Positions 14,151-28,479 are shown, counted from the stretch's first letter. The stretch: 64,000 bases of DNA from Microcebus murinus (GCF_040939455.1 NC_134109.1:37837501-37901500), one strand, 5' to 3'. The notes: generated from the letters alone by a model not told the origin. Numbers and translations: made by a program.

Positions 14151-14699
14151 CTAATTTTATCTTTTATTATCTTTTGGTATCTTAGATATTTTACTGCTGT
14201 TGTAAACACTAATGTTTACATGTGACTTACAGATAATTGGTAATCTGAACTACAATGTTGCCATCATTAAAAAAATAAATAAATAAGAAGGAGTATTGGC
14301 CTAGAAGTTGGGTACCAGGTAATGAAGAAACTAATACCAAAGAACAGTGGAGATCCATAATCCATATTATGTGATGGTAAGACTGCCATCTGCTATAACT
14401 TGGAGGAGAGAACATATGCCTAATGAGTTTGTTGCTCTAGGGAAACAGATTGAAAAACAGAATGTTAGAAGTGTGTATTTAGTACCACTGGCTTCATTTT
14501 AGGGGAGAGGAGAAAAGGTAAGCTTGGAAGAGAACTGACCGATGTGCAAGAAAACTGAGAAAATAGAGAAATTCAGACCTTTTTGTGGTTGAGGAAGCTG
14601 ATTGCTTCCAGACTTCCAAACAGTAACAGAGAGATTTTTAAAAGGCTTTGAGCCACAAAGGCTCAGTAAACCTTCTCAGGTGAATAAAGTGATATTTAA

Positions 14700-15045
14700 T
14701 TCAGGTCAAATATCAAACTAAGGGTGTGGCCTTCCCACTAGATTTGAGTTGGCTGGGCCATGTGACTGGGTTCTAAAAATAGAATATGAAAAGTCATAAA
14801 TGTCACCTTCAACCATGGCTATATTCAACCACTGCCACCAAACAAGAAGCTGCCCATGCTGTCTCTTCTTCTTCCATGGCAACAATGGAGGCCACATTTT
14901 AAATATAATATTATCACCTCATTAAATGGAAAGAGCCTATATGCCTTAGTCACAGCTCAGAGGAGAATCACATGATTCACTTTGGACTGTGATGCAAAAG
15001 AGAAATAAACTTTTGTTGTGCTGAGCCACTGAGACAGCAGGGTTT
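14700..15045 (+). repeat. LTR-like or unassigned old interspersed repeat
   Basis: The 3' part reads 'gagaaataaacttttgttgt' then 'gctgagccactgagacagca', a common terminal phrase of old mammalian LTR-type repeats. The 5' part ('tgggccatgtgactgggttc') fits the same kind of element. I cannot name the family. Confidence 0.4.
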
Positions 15046-15204
15046 TATTTGTTCTTGTATCATAGGTTAGTCTTTATAAACATATCTATTACACATCTGC
15101 TAAGATTTTTATCAATAATAAATTGTGCATTTTATCAAAAGCATCTATTTGCATCTATTGAGATAATCATAGTTGTTTCCAACATTTTATTTTTTATCCA
15201 AAGC

Positions 15205-15935
15205 TTCTATTTGCCTAAAACCACAATGAGGTACCATCCTACACCAATCAGAATGGCTATTAAAAAGACAAAAAAACAACAGATATTGGCAAAGATGCAG
15301 AGAAAGGGAGCCCTTATGCATTGTTGGTGGGAATATAAATCAGCACAACCTCTATGGAAAACAGTATGGAGATTTCTTGAAGAACTAAAAATAGAACTAC
15401 TATTTAATCTAGCAATCCCACAACTGGGTAGCTACCCAAAGGAAAAGAAACAAATATGTCAAAATGATACATGTATTCACATATTTATCATAGCACTATG
15501 CACAATAGCAAAGATATGAAGTTAACTTAAGTGTCCATCAATGGAATATTGGATTAAAAAAAGTGTCATATATACATAATGGAATACTAGTCAGCAATGA
15601 AAAATAATAAAATCATGTCTTCTGCAGCAAAATGGATGGAACTAGAGGTCATTATCTTAAGTGAAACAAGCCAGACACAGAAAGACAAATACTATTAGTA
15701 CATGTTTTCACTCATAAGTGGGTGCTAAAAAATGTGTACACATGGACATAGAGAGTGGAATGATAGGCAATTGAGAGTCAGAAGGGTGAGGGGCTGGAGG
15801 ATGAGAAATTACTTAATGGGTACAATGTATGTTATTTGGGTGACGGATACTCAAAAAGCCTTGACTTGATCATTACATAATCTATGCATGTAATGAAATT
15901 GCACTTGTACTCCATAAATTTATATACATTTTTAA
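15205..15935 (+). mobile_element. L1 ORF2 end and 3' UTR, 5'-truncated
   Basis: The sequence opens with 'aaccacaatgaggtaccatc' and continues with the recognisable C-terminal ORF2 region (translation contains ALMHCWWEYKSAQPLWKT). The 3' UTR ends near 15935. A 156-residue frame (15049-15519) is this ORF2 remnant plus upstream sequence, not a host gene. It is better preserved than the other L1 copies here. Confidence 0.9.
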
Positions 15936-16459
15936 AGGCTCCTATTCTCATCTCTTGAGATAATAATCATAATGCTTTCTCATAAATCAGTTAATATAGT
16001 GAATTACACTAGTATATTTTCCTAATGTTAAATCATTCTTGCATTCCCATTCCTGAGCTAAGCCCATTTGTTGGTAATTAGTATTTTTGTATTTAGTATT
16101 TTGTAATTAGTATTTTCCTTATACATGATATAGCTAGGTGGACCCCATACAAACTGCAGTGTGTGTGAGAACATGTAAGGAAAGGGGACAGGAAGAGATT
16201 GGGAGGAAGAGAGAAATCTTAATCTAATCTTATGTCTATCTTTTAGATATCAATTTTTGTCCCTTTATATTTATTATGACTACTGATACATTTTGATTTA
16301 TAGTTACTGTCTTGGTTTGTGCTCTCTACTTATCCTGCATTTTCCATGCTTTAAAAAATATTTTTGTCTACTTCTATGGGACTGATTATATTTTTTTTCT
16401 TTCCTTTATTGGTTTGAAAGTTAAAATTTTAATGTTTAAAATTAATCAATCTCTCTGCC

Positions 16460-18470
<2,011 letters not shown>

Positions 18471-18479
18471 ACCTTAGAA

Positions 18480-21400
18480 TTGTTTGAATTCCATTGTCCC
18501 TTCCCATTCTCCATGTAATTGCTGCCTAGAATTTTATTTCCACATTGTAGCTGTACTACCATTATTAGTCATTTTCACTACTGCTCCTGTTTTTGTTTTA
18601 TGCAGCCCATGCAGGTTTATATTTACTTCTATGTTAACCAATTTCTTTGTTCATTATCCCTTCTTTCATCTCATTACTTTCTTCTAATTTCAACTTATTT
18701 ATTCCTGAAATACATCATTTAGTCATTTTCTCAGTGATAAACTCTTTCAAATTTTGTGGGAAGTATCTTTATTTTTCCTTCACTCAGGGAACAAAATGCT
18801 AAGTTGAATGTTTTTCTCTTGAGACTTTAATATTCTTATCCCATTGTCTTCTTGCTTCTATCATCACTGTTGAAAAGTCTGTTCTCAGTCTCACTGTCAT
18901 TCCTCTGTAGGTAACTGGGATTATTTTTTAAAACATCTTTAAGATATATATTTCATACATCATAGTAACTGTCTTTTTTTTCCTTTTGCAAAAAAAAATA
19001 TTTTGTAACTTTGATTATTGTGAGAATTAAATGAGTTCATGTAGAAAAAGGAATATCACATATGTCCTCAACAAGTTAGTGCTGCATCTAAATCATCATA
19101 AGAAATGGCCATAATTCTGAGCACATAGTGGCATTACTATGCTATATTTAACTGAAAACTGGACCAGGATTTTCAAAGAAGGTCCTATGTCCCATATCTG
19201 TTCATTTTTATGCCGTCCTTTTTTCCCCAGCACTCCATTTGTAAAGCACCCTCTACAACCCACTTGTTCTTCATGCTAAACATGAGGCAGCTTGGTTTGC
19301 TTGTTTTTCTTTCCTCCGGTCTCTGCTATTGTGAGTGCCTAACAAGGTTAATGTGCTGCTGCTATTAAGTATTATCATTTGGGATGTAATTATCACATGT
19401 GGCTAATCATGCACATGCTGAGAAGCTGGGGAACTTGTTGTTTTTAACTGGAGGGAACATCTTAATGATAGTTTTTGACAAGGACCATTATATGTGTATA
19501 TATACACATATATACACAATGCAGTAACACGTTGTAGAAGGAGACATAGCACAGATGAACATGGAGAAAGAGAACCTGCCAACAGATAGCTGAATTTTTT
19601 AAACATGTATATGTAATCTTAGCTTGTTAACTTCATTTAATAGTGAAGGAAATGAAATTCAGAGAATCAAATGGTGAGGCCATGCAGTAATTGGGTGGCA
19701 GGGCCAGGATAAGGACAGAATAGAGCTGCTAAATTGTCACTGAATTGCTTTCCCATGAAGCCAAATTCAAAAGATAATTAAATGCTTCTAATTCTTAATG
19801 CTTACTTTTTCAAAAGCATTTATAAATACACATCAGGGTTTCAGATGCCTCCTAGACACTGTATGCTGCTTTTTCACCTGGGCCATCAGCCATGTACAGA
19901 CCTGGAGACTATCCTTTGCCATCAGAAGATTTGTATACCAGCCTACAGCATCTTAAAGCAATAATGACAATACTTTTGAACACTGACCACATTTACTAAA
20001 TAAGACATTATCTTGAAAGTGGCTGAAAGGATGCTTGGTACATTGTTACTTGATTAGAGATGAGATTCATTCATGTTGTTACTTCATTTATATACTGTTT
20101 ATGAATAGGTTCTATGGACTAGTGTCAGCAATTTTCAAATAGTCTATTTTATCTTTCTTAGCCCACCTATCTGATTAAAAAAATCATTTTATAACATGGG
20201 CATTTTCACCAAAAGATGATTAATAGATAGATACACATACATACACACGCTCATGTATACATAAATATAGATTTAAAAATCTACCTATATATCAATCTGT
20301 ATTAGATGAGTAAAGAAAACAGTTAAAGTTAGAAATGAAGAAATGCCCAGCCATATACTTTTTCTTGAGATCCATGTGGTTTATGGAAGATGCTATGGAA
20401 GGTGCCCCCAGGTTCAGCTGTTTGGTACCCCACATTTCCTGTCCAAGGTTAAGCCAGGGGAATAGGATTGCAAGTGAAGATGTCATCCTAATAAAAAAGT
20501 ATTGCCAACTACAGAATCCCCTCTTTGTGGCTAAGACTTGTGTTTCATTTTTACCCACTTGACCCAGCTGACCTATTCCAGACTAGACAGCTTGTTTTCT
20601 CCGATATTTTGTAACTCAAAATTTCAAAGACACAGAAAACTTGTTCAAGAGTTCAAAGTTATCTTTTGTTTCATGGTCTATTATGAGGCAAAAGAAGCTC
20701 ACTTCTAAATCCTTGCCTTCGTCTCTGTTTCTAGCAAGATGTTTCTTAACAATATTCCCCACAAGAAGAAAAATCCCCACGACTTAGGCTCAACCCATTT
20801 TCCCTCACGTTCTCCTCAGAACCATTCTTTACATGATCGTAACCACCCTGTCAGGCAGGGTGGAGGTCCCTGCTTTACGGAAGAAGTAACTGTACTTGCA
20901 CTGACAGTCTCCGGCAAAGGCTTTTGTGACCCTCAGTCCTACGAGTTCCCCTGGCAGGCAGCTCCCCGCAGTGGACTCTGAATCTGGGCTGGGGCTGCGC
21001 TGCCCGCCCCCCCGCCTCCCCGCCATGGAGAACAGTGCACTTGGCACACCCTCCCCACCATTCCCCACTCACAGCTCCACTCACCTCCCAGCTCACGTCC
21101 TCTCTCCTTCTCCCCCTTTCTTCCAACTCCGCTCAGTTACCTCATCAAACTCACATTCCCTCATTCTTTCTCTCTCATTCTCTTCCATATGGGAACTAAA
21201 CATGTATCCCAAGCTCGCCTCACAACCATCCAAGCAGCACAAGTGCCATAACGAAGCGACACATAATAAAGAACCAATGCCGTCAACATCCAAAGCCCTT
21301 GAAAGTACCAAGGGGTCCCTTTCAGAAGCTCCACAAAGGAAACTTCTACTTTCTCATCCCCTCCTAATTAAACTGGCTTTTCCTCAAGTACCAGCATTCT

Positions 21401-21700
21401 ACATAGACAAAAAACTTTTGTCTTCACTATTGGGTTTCTGTTTTAATTAATAGCATCACAGCAGCATTGTTTTCTATTACTTTGGTTGCAAAGATACAGC
21501 ATGCCAGTTACATTTTAAGCTAAATTGCAACATTTGCCTATAGACAAATCACATACCCAATGCCAAGCTGACTTAAACTTCTGGAATAAAATCAATTTCT
21601 AAATTAGGACGTGCCTCTTTTTTTTTAATTTCCTATTTGGTTTTAAATATTTGCTGTAAGAATTCCCTCTTTGGCATATTTTCTTTCATATAGAAATTTA
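18480..21700. other. SYT16: SYT16 intron DNA, mostly unassigned, with a GC-richer patch
   Basis: No exon is recognisable. Low-complexity blocks are a palindromic TA/CA run at 19489-19512 and a gata/cata-rich patch at 20219-20275. From about 20880 to 21130 the sequence becomes GC/CT-rich with several CpGs, then returns to AT-rich. A 174-codon plus-strand frame there (20926-21450) opens on GTG, is low-complexity and resembles no family I know. Confidence 0.45.
19489..19512. repeat. Perfect 24-bp palindrome
   Basis: The left half tatatgtgtata (19489-19500) is the reverse complement of the right half tatacacatata (19501-19512). It is an AT/CA-type low-complexity palindrome with cruciform potential. 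Confidence 0.9.
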
Positions 21701-21704
21701 TGAA

Positions 21705-21900
21705 GATACAATAGCTTCATCTTCAACATCACGGTATGTATTATCCCTACTTATAAAGCATATATTATCATGATCCTCTTTTTCCAGCTGAGGAAACTGA
21801 GATTAAGTACAGTTTAGTGACTCACAGCTATTAGGTGGCAGAATCTGAATTCATGCCTTAGTTTGTGGGTCTCCAACTGTTATTTTCTCAACCACCATGC
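21705..21900 (-). repeat. MIR SINE
   Basis: Reverse-complement MIR phrases include 'cagctgaggaaactgagatt' (21786) and 'agctattaggtggcagaatc' (21827). Confidence 0.75.
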
Positions 21901-21904
21901 TATA

Positions 21905-23000
21905 AATCTTCTCTGTATCACCTGGTACCACCCAATATACAAAGTAAAGCTTCTCAGCTTGACTGAGTGATCCATACCCCATCATTCCCTGCATCTACAC
22001 CATGTTCCTAAAAACTGTTCACACTTTACCAAATCTCAGAAGGACAGGAAGAGAGACTGGCAAAAGTTCTGAAGGAGAAGTAGTAAATACGGATATTTAG
22101 TAAATTCAGAGCTATTTTGAAGAATGACGTGTATATCTAGCGAAAGACTCAAGCTGTGCAATAATAATCAGCATATATTATGCATTCTAAATAGCTCTCA
22201 CCTGGCTCTGAGTGTTAACACAGAATAAGGCTTATGCACTTGGCCTATTCTGTTATCCAGAGTGCTGGGGCTTTCCTTACCACCTAGCTCTAATTACTTC
22301 AATACAGGTTGACTACCAAGATGCCCCTAATTCAACAAAGCCTTCGTGGGCTGCATCAGAGGTAAGGGCAAAAAAGAGAGTGCCCAGATTCAATTGTAGG
22401 AGCTGACCTTTTTCTACTGGCTTCCCTGGTCCCTCACTTGCTGCTGATACATGAGGCCAAGGTCCATTAATTCTTTCAGCCTCCCACTTATGTACTGATT
22501 TCATCCTTTGTTTAATCACACTTTGGTGCCCAAGATGGGTAGCTCTCTTGCTACCCACTCTATTCCCTTCTAGTTTACCTTCCTGTACTTGAGAGACTGG
22601 AAATTCAACAACAGTTTTCAGACTCTCTTGCAGCTAGCATTCCAGATACAAATTAGGTCCCCTCAATTAGATGTATCTGCATGAGGTCCAGAAGGCAGAA
22701 GTGAAGGAGATATCATCTTCCTGCCACTTTTCAAGTTTTTTTGCTGACAAAGAAAATTATAAAAAGGTGGGCTAATTTTTCTCAGCATTATTCAAATGTT
22801 CAATCTCTAACTTTCTGGATGTTGAGAGGCCATTGAGGGAGGTGGCAGCAGCAGCCTTTTGAGTCTGCCTTCCCGAACCCTAGACTGCAGCTCTGGAGGT
22901 ATGTCTTGAACCACTCTTTCCACTGGTGACCTCAAAAGTGGTAGTTCTGGTGAGCTTCAGGAGGTGCATTGCCCTAGATCTGCTGCCTTCACTTCCTTCT
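21905..23000. other. SYT16: SYT16 intron DNA with an unassigned old repeat near 22600-22740
   Basis: The stretch 'cttgcagctagcattccaga' (22629) and what follows resembles an old mammalian interspersed repeat, but I cannot name it. No exon or RNA gene is seen. Confidence 0.35.
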
Positions 23001-23009
23001 CCATCATCA

Positions 23010-23275
23010 CCATGATCGTGAACATTTCTTGTGTGCTCACTGTGTGGTAGTTACCATGCTAAATGCTTTACATAAATTACTTTATTTAAATCCCAAAACA
23101 ACCCTACCACAAAGGTACTATTAATAGCTCTCTTTTTTTTTTTCAGATGAGTTAGTAGAGGTTCCAAAAAGGATCAGAGTAAAGCTAGTAGGTAAGTAGC
23201 AGGTACAGCTGGAATCTGATCCCAGATCTGACTCACTACAAAGCCAGGGCTCTGCCTCTTTAAAGTTGAGGGTCT
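23010..23275 (-). repeat. MIR SINE, nearly full length
   Basis: The plus strand shows 'ttaccatgctaaatgcttta', 'ttttcagatgagttagtaga' and a degenerate 'ggaatctgatcccagatctg'. This matches a reverse-complement MIR through most of its length. It ends about 300 bp from the SYT16 hinge exon. Confidence 0.8.
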
Positions 23276-23580
23276 GGTATATATTAGCAGATTTTCATTG
23301 CTCATATACATTAGGTTGCTGATAACACATCTGTCTCTTCCTTTAAACAATATAGACACACAGGCCAGTCTATTTCATATCAAGATGCATCTAGATATCA
23401 AAGAAGTCTAATTAAATAGAAAGCCATTTAGAAATCCAGAGGTATCTCCTTGTGAAAGCTTGCCTAAGCCATAACAAGATCATTTTTACAGTAAAAAATT
23501 AAAGAATTAAGACGAAAGCAGACATGGCCTTCCACTTGCCTCTGGAAGGACCAGAGCCCGGGGAGCAGACACACACTTAC

Positions 23581-23770
23581 CAGGCGCTCGGTTAACAGCG
23601 AGGTTTCGGAAATGGCTGCCTTTGATCATTTCCACAGATAATCGCCCCGTTGTGGCGTTGTAGGACAGCCCCACCAACAGCTCTGGCGCCCCTCCATGAG
23701 ACAGTGACTGGGTGGATGAAGCACTATCACTGTGAGAAACCGCAGATGGGCTGAGCGGAGACCCTCCACT
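23581..23770 (-). CDS. SYT16: SYT16 coding exon, hinge and start of C2B
   Basis: This 190-nt exon is entered in phase 0 and left in phase 1. The acceptor is tttctcccctccag (AG at 23771-23772). The donor is GCGCCTG|gtaagt (GT at 23579-23580). It encodes SGGSPLSPSAVSHSDSASS followed by TQSLSHGGAPELLVGLSYN and TGRLSVEMIKGSHFRNLAV. The first 25 or so residues are a Ser-rich hinge between the C2 domains. The rest is the first two beta strands and loop-1 entry of C2B. The small coding island sits alone between introns of about 3 kb and 14 kb. The final G joins the next exon to make Asp (NRAP-D). Confidence 0.93.
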
Positions 23771-24185
23771 CTGGAGGGGAGAAACAACAAAGAATCCATT
23801 GGCCCACGCTGCATCACTCTCATTTAGAGAAAGCCGATATTATGTTTGGTGAAATTGTGACCCAATCGCCACGACTGCCAAAGATGACTAAGGGCGCACT
23901 CGGTGTGAATTACAATGGCCCGGGGGGAACAGTCATGGGTGAGATCCCCTGCATTATTAGCTGACATATTTGTTCCAAGAGCTGTCTCCATTCAATATTT
24001 CCTCTCGAAAGACAAAACGGACAAAGATGTTATTACTAGCATAAATCAAACCCTTTAAGATACATGGAGAGCTAATAATACTTTTAATATAAACCAAAAT
24101 TCCCTCCTGTGTAATTTGTGCTTGAAGGTTTCTATGGAACCCATCCACTCCAGGCCTGCGTGTTGTTTCTGTTTTCTGCAGCTAC

Positions 24186-24285
24186 TTTTTTTTTTTTTTT
24201 CGGCATATTATGGGGGTACAGATTTTAAGGTTTCAATAAATGCCCCTCCCCCCACAAGTCTGAGTCTCCAGGATGACCCAGATGG
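24186..24285 (-). mobile_element. Short L1 3'-end insertion, lemur-type tail family
   Basis: A poly-T run (24186-24200) is followed by 'ggcatattatgggggtacag', then 'aaggtttcaataaatgcccc', and ends at 'gatgacccagatgg'. This is the reverse complement of the element at 53527-53690. Target-site copies flank it: tctgcagctac at 24175-24185 and tctgcagcttc at 24286-24296. Severe 5' truncation and a sharp tail indicate a young LINE-driven insertion. Confidence 0.8.
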
Positions 24286-24296
24286 TCTGCAGCTTC

Positions 24297-25760
24297 TTGA
24301 TGAACCTGGCAAGACAGGAGGCATTCTGTGTTAACTATAAAAGAAATGACCACTGACGTCTACCACCACATAGAACACTTGGCTGCTACTTCTGCTTACG
24401 GCTGTTAGGTACATGCCAGGTGCTAAAATTTGCCTTTTAAGGAAATGGATTGCCCTGAAAATTAGCACTTTACCACTGTTTGATAGAGAAGCCAGCACCT
24501 GGGTTGTGGATGTCAGGGACCTGGCGAGCTCAGGAGAGAGCCTGAGCTTTTTGTCATGTTTATTCATATGCACACTTCTCCTGAGCACCCACCTTTATGC
24601 ACCAGGCATGTCAGGAGGAGGAGAGCAAAGCAGAGCCGGATGCTGATTCTCACTCAAGGAATGGGAGCCAGGCTGAGCCCCGCCTGGCAGGCCAGTCCAT
24701 CACCCTGAAACACCAGCCCTCCACCAGAGGCAAGCACACTGACTCTGCCTAAACCCTTCTTCTCATGTCTGACATTATTTCCTCAAACTTCTTATCAGGA
24801 ACCCAATAAATGAAACCAATAAAAGGAATCAAATATTTGGCACATCTGTAGGAAACTATCCTGTTTACCAAACCATGGGCATCTCTGTAGAGCCCCGGGC
24901 TTTCCTGGAACACAATGTGTAAACTACGGGGCTAGGTTGTTGTGATAAGGGTTTTATAGCCCCTACAATCTAGAAGGCAAAAATCCAGCAATGAGATATT
25001 TGCTCACCTTTGGAGAAGGATCACCCCACCCCTGTGCCTCTACAGAAGCTTCTGCTATGGCCCCTTGTCACTCACTGCTTGCCCTTTCCATCAAATTCTG
25101 GATGCATATAAATCTCAGTCCCTAGTGCATAGCCTAATGTCTAGCATGTAATGATGCTCAACAAATAAACTAGTAAGTGAAAAAATTTTCTCCTTCAATT
25201 TTTATTGACACAGGCTCATTTTCCCCATTCAACTCTGCCCCAGCACAGGCCTGGGCACAGAGAAGTATGGGTGTGATCATGCCTGTCCTTGTGCCTTACA
25301 GGGCAGGATCCCTTCTGATTTCCGTGGATTCTGTTTCCTATGATTTGAGATATATTTTACTCAGAGCTTAGGAAAAAAGAGGGCTTTGGGAAAAAGAGAT
25401 GAGACATGATTTGGCTTATACTTTAAAAAGACTCATTCTGACCCCCCGGGGCAGCAGAAGTCTGGAGTGAGCAAAGGTGGAAGCAGAGAGACCACCAGCA
25501 GCAGGCTGCTCGATAGCCCAGCACAGATCCTGGGCCTGGTTCCATCTGAAGATAGAGCCAATGAGACTTCAGGTGGGAAAAAGAAAAGTCACAGATGATG
25601 GCTAAGATTTTTGACCTTAGCCACTGAAGGATGAAATTGCCGTTAAGCAAGATGGGGAAGATTGTGGGTAGAACAGATCTGGGGAGGCAAAAATCAGGAT
25701 TTCAAGTCTGGTGATATTAATTCTGAGGTATCATTAGACATTCAGGTGGACAGATCTCCC
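24297..25760. other. SYT16: SYT16 intron DNA, nothing assignable
   Basis: Moderately GC-rich intronic sequence between the hinge exon and the C2A exon. Near 25130-25170 'agcctaatgtctagcatgta' then 'atgctcaacaaataaa' suggests an L2 or MIR 3' end. No coding exon is seen. Confidence 0.4.
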
Positions 25761-25769
25761 ACCATGGAC

Positions 25770-26125
25770 ACTGTGGCCTTTCCGGTGCCTTAGCTCCTCC
25801 TCACACAGGACCATCCTCCCCACCTCCCGATGCTTGCAGGTGCCGTTCCCTCGCCTGGGGTCCTCATTTTCCGCATACCATCAGACTCACTCCTTCGATA
25901 CGTGAGTTCTGTGTTTTATCACCAGCTCAAGAAACCTCCTCTGACCTCTGTAAACAAACAGCAGCCTCTGTCACGCTCTGCCTTGCCCACCTTGGTTGGT
26001 CCATCCTTGCCCCTCCCCCACTGGACTCCGAGTCCCTCCAGGGCAGAGGCATCCCCTGCTTGGTTCTTTCCTGCATCTGCTTTGCCTCAGTGCTTGACAA
26101 TAAACATCTCTGAATTAATGACTGG
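25770..26125 (+). mobile_element. L2 3' region
   Basis: Typical L2 layout: 'aagaaacctcctctgacctc' (25930), 'tccagggcagaggcatcccc' (26036), then 'cagtgcttgacaataaacat' ending near 26125. The 115-residue frame 25830-26177 is a by-product of this fossil. Confidence 0.7.
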
Positions 26126-26755
26126 TGGGCCCAACAGTCCACCACAGCTACCTAATCTTTTTACGTGTTCTTTTTAAAGGAGATCCTCACACTAGGTGAC
26201 ACATAACCCCCACAACAGTGGGCTGCCCATCCTGTAGACATACAAGCCAAGGTGTCTGTCCTTGAAACCCTGGGGCAAGCAGAGAGATGTGGCACATAGG
26301 AGTAGTACAGTCATACAAACGGGAGGTCTCAGAAGTAGCCGGAGTTCAGGGCTGCCGTCACAGCCTGCTCCAGCACGCTTGTTAAGGACCTCGCCTAGAA
26401 AGTCCCATCTCTGAGATTCCTCGTAATGCATATCGGAGGTGAGAGGAGTAGAACCACTTATGCATGAACCAGAAGGTCAAGCCCCCTTCCCTGGTTTTTC
26501 CATGCCCTCTATCACACCGCTCCTGTCATTTCCTAAAATGGACAGGGAATTTATCCATCAGGTTATCAGGAAGACAGGCATGAAAGGCCCATCGTACCGT
26601 GAAGTGCAAATCGTGGCTTATAAGGATGAGAAGAGCCAAATGGAAAATTAAATTAAAGTCTCTGAATTCACAGGCTAAATGTACTAAATCAAGGGCTGAC
26701 AATCCCAGGTCTTCGAACACACCACGTCATTAGCAGCACCATTTAACATACTCAC

Positions 26756-27196
26756 GCTTATATTACTTCTTGGCTCCAGAACCAGAGTTACTTTCATTTC
26801 CCCTTCTGGGTGCAGGTGGCTGAGATAGAATAGTTTCTCTCCCATCATTCTCTCTCGGGTCATTTTGCGGGCAGCATACAGGCGGAAGCGGACAGCACAG
26901 GCAGCCACGTCTCTGGGCTCTAGCTTGCTGAAAGTGACCTTCTCCTTGAAGACGGGGTTGGGCCCTCTCTGTATGCTTGTCCTGCCCCTCTGCTTCTTAC
27001 TGGGCAGCAGCACCACGTGAACTTGCCAGGAGTTGACACCGCTTCGGTCCTTATCTGGGAGGCCCTGTGCTCTCACAGTTGTCACTGTGAGCTTCTGGCT
27101 CACAGCTCTGTATTCAAAGATGACATCTAGGTCACCACACTTTGAGATGGGCTCTGAAATCCCAGATGGCACCTGCAAGTTGATCCCGTCCTGTTC
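26756..27196 (-). CDS. SYT16: SYT16 coding exon, complete C2A domain
   Basis: This 441-nt exon encodes exactly 147 residues and is in phase 0 at both ends. The acceptor ends cctgcaacag (AG at 27197-27198) and the donor is ATAAGC|gtgagt (GT at 26754-26755). The C2A domain starts near residue 20 of the exon with CGDLDVIFEYRAVSQKLTV. It runs through loop 1 (LPDKDRSGVNSWQVHVVLLP), the polybasic KKQRGRTSIQRGPNPVFKE strand and loop 3 (RFRLYAARKMTRERMMGE), ending VTLVLEPRSNIS. Classical calcium-binding C2 domains have SDPYV in loop 1 and D-x-D in loop 3. Here these are NSWQV and LYA, so calcium coordination is not expected. That fits the reported Ca2+-independence of the SYT14/SYT16 pair. The polybasic strand is the likely lipid or protein contact surface. 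Confidence 0.95.
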
Positions 27197-27339
27197 CTGT
27201 TGCAGGCAGAGGAAAAGATTAGGAATGGAAATGATCATGCCCATTACATTTTGGTGAGTTGGGTGCCCCTTTGAGCTCCTTCCAAGTTTCATGCCTTCTG
27301 ATCACCAGTGCACAGCCCTGGCCCTTAGGTAGATCTGTT

Positions 27340-27440
27340 TACAGGTTTCTCTCTCCATTAGACTGTCATTCCTTGACAGGACAGTGCCTAGCATATGGTG
27401 AGTCTCCATGAATGTTTTTGGAATGAATAAATAAAGCTTT
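27340..27440 (+). mobile_element. L2 3' terminal fragment
   Basis: The sequence 'gacagtgcctagcatatggt' followed by 'gagtctccatgaatgttttt' and 'ggaatgaataaataaa' is the standard L2 end. Confidence 0.7.
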
Positions 27441-27704
27441 CACATTTTAAAAAGTGTTTTCATATATATTGCTTCTCAAAAATCACAACTGCCCAGGATC
27501 CTTGAAACCTGAGATGCTAAGTCTAAAATTAAGTCAACCACGCAATCGCCAATAGGTGATGTTTGCTTAAGTCCTCAGTAGAAATGGTTGAGCCTGGGCC
27601 TGTTATCTGCTGGTAAGAACTTCCCACGGACAAGAATCCTAATGGGCATTCTGGGAAGGTGATCCTTCAGTAAAATTTCAATCTATGTGGGAGAAAAGGT
27701 TTAG

Positions 27705-27855
27705 GGCTGAGCTTCTCAAACTTTAATGTGGACCTGACTCACCTGAGGATTCTGATTCAGTGGGTCTGGGCTGGGGTCTGAGATTCTGCATTTCTAAGAA
27801 GCTCACAAGGGAAGTTGGTGCTGCTGGCCTCAGATCACACTAAGAGTAGCAAAGG
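27705..27855 (+). mobile_element. MER20-like hAT-Charlie DNA transposon remnant
   Basis: It reads 'gcttctcaaactttaatgtg', 'tctgattcagtgggtctggg', 'tgagattctgcatttctaag' and 'ttggtgctgctggcctcaga', the order of a MER20-type element. Its outer ends are degraded. MER20 copies elsewhere have been linked to endometrial regulation; nothing here shows activity. Confidence 0.7.
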
Positions 27856-27929
27856 CATAGGTGGGCATCTCTAACAACCATTTAGCAAACAGCAACACCG
27901 GACCTGCAGCCAGAACACCTGGATGGAAA

Positions 27930-28070
27930 TCATAACTCTACCACTGAGGAGCTTTTTGACCCTGGCCAAATAGCCCAGCCTCTCTGTATTCTAGGTGAAA
28001 AACGCACATTAAAATGCCTGCTTGATAGAGTGGTGTTGTGGCATTTTAATAGATGTGAAAATACCTGGCT
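27930..28070 (+). repeat. MIR SINE fragment
   Basis: 'aactctaccactgaggagct' followed by 'ttttgaccctggccaaatag' and 'ccagcctctctgtattct' matches the forward MIR core in diverged form. Confidence 0.55.
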
Positions 28071-28479
28071 CGAATCAGACTCCATAAATATCTATTGCCA
28101 CCACTGGACTGGTGCTAGCTATTCCCAAACATAGCACTTTCCTTACGAAGTATCACCCTTGCACAACAATTGACTTGTAGCCACTCAGATCCAATGACCT
28201 CACCGGGAAAACTGAGCTGAACTGCATTTACTATAATGAACCACCCTGTCAAAAAATTGTAAATAATGTCAACATAATTCTCTTTTTCCTCTGAAGGCAT
28301 GACCTTTACCTGTAACTAAGCTTTGATTCTTATTGCAAAATAGTTCTTATTTGTGCAATTGAACACCAGACTTCACTAATTTAGACATCTCTTCATTTTA
28401 AAAATGATAATAAGACACCTCAAATTGTGCTTTCATCAATGAAATTTTCCTTCAGAGTTCAGATAAAAAAAAGTACATG

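Noticed and set aside
15049..15519. 156-codon plus-strand open frame
   Set aside because: From about 15205 it is the C-terminal remnant of L1 ORF2; the rest is non-coding upstream sequence.
20926..21450. 174-codon plus-strand open frame
   Set aside because: It opens on GTG, is rich in S, P and L from CT-rich DNA, has no recognisable domain, and lies inside a SYT16 intron on the opposite strand.
25830..26177. 115-codon plus-strand open frame
   Set aside because: It falls inside an L2 3' fragment.
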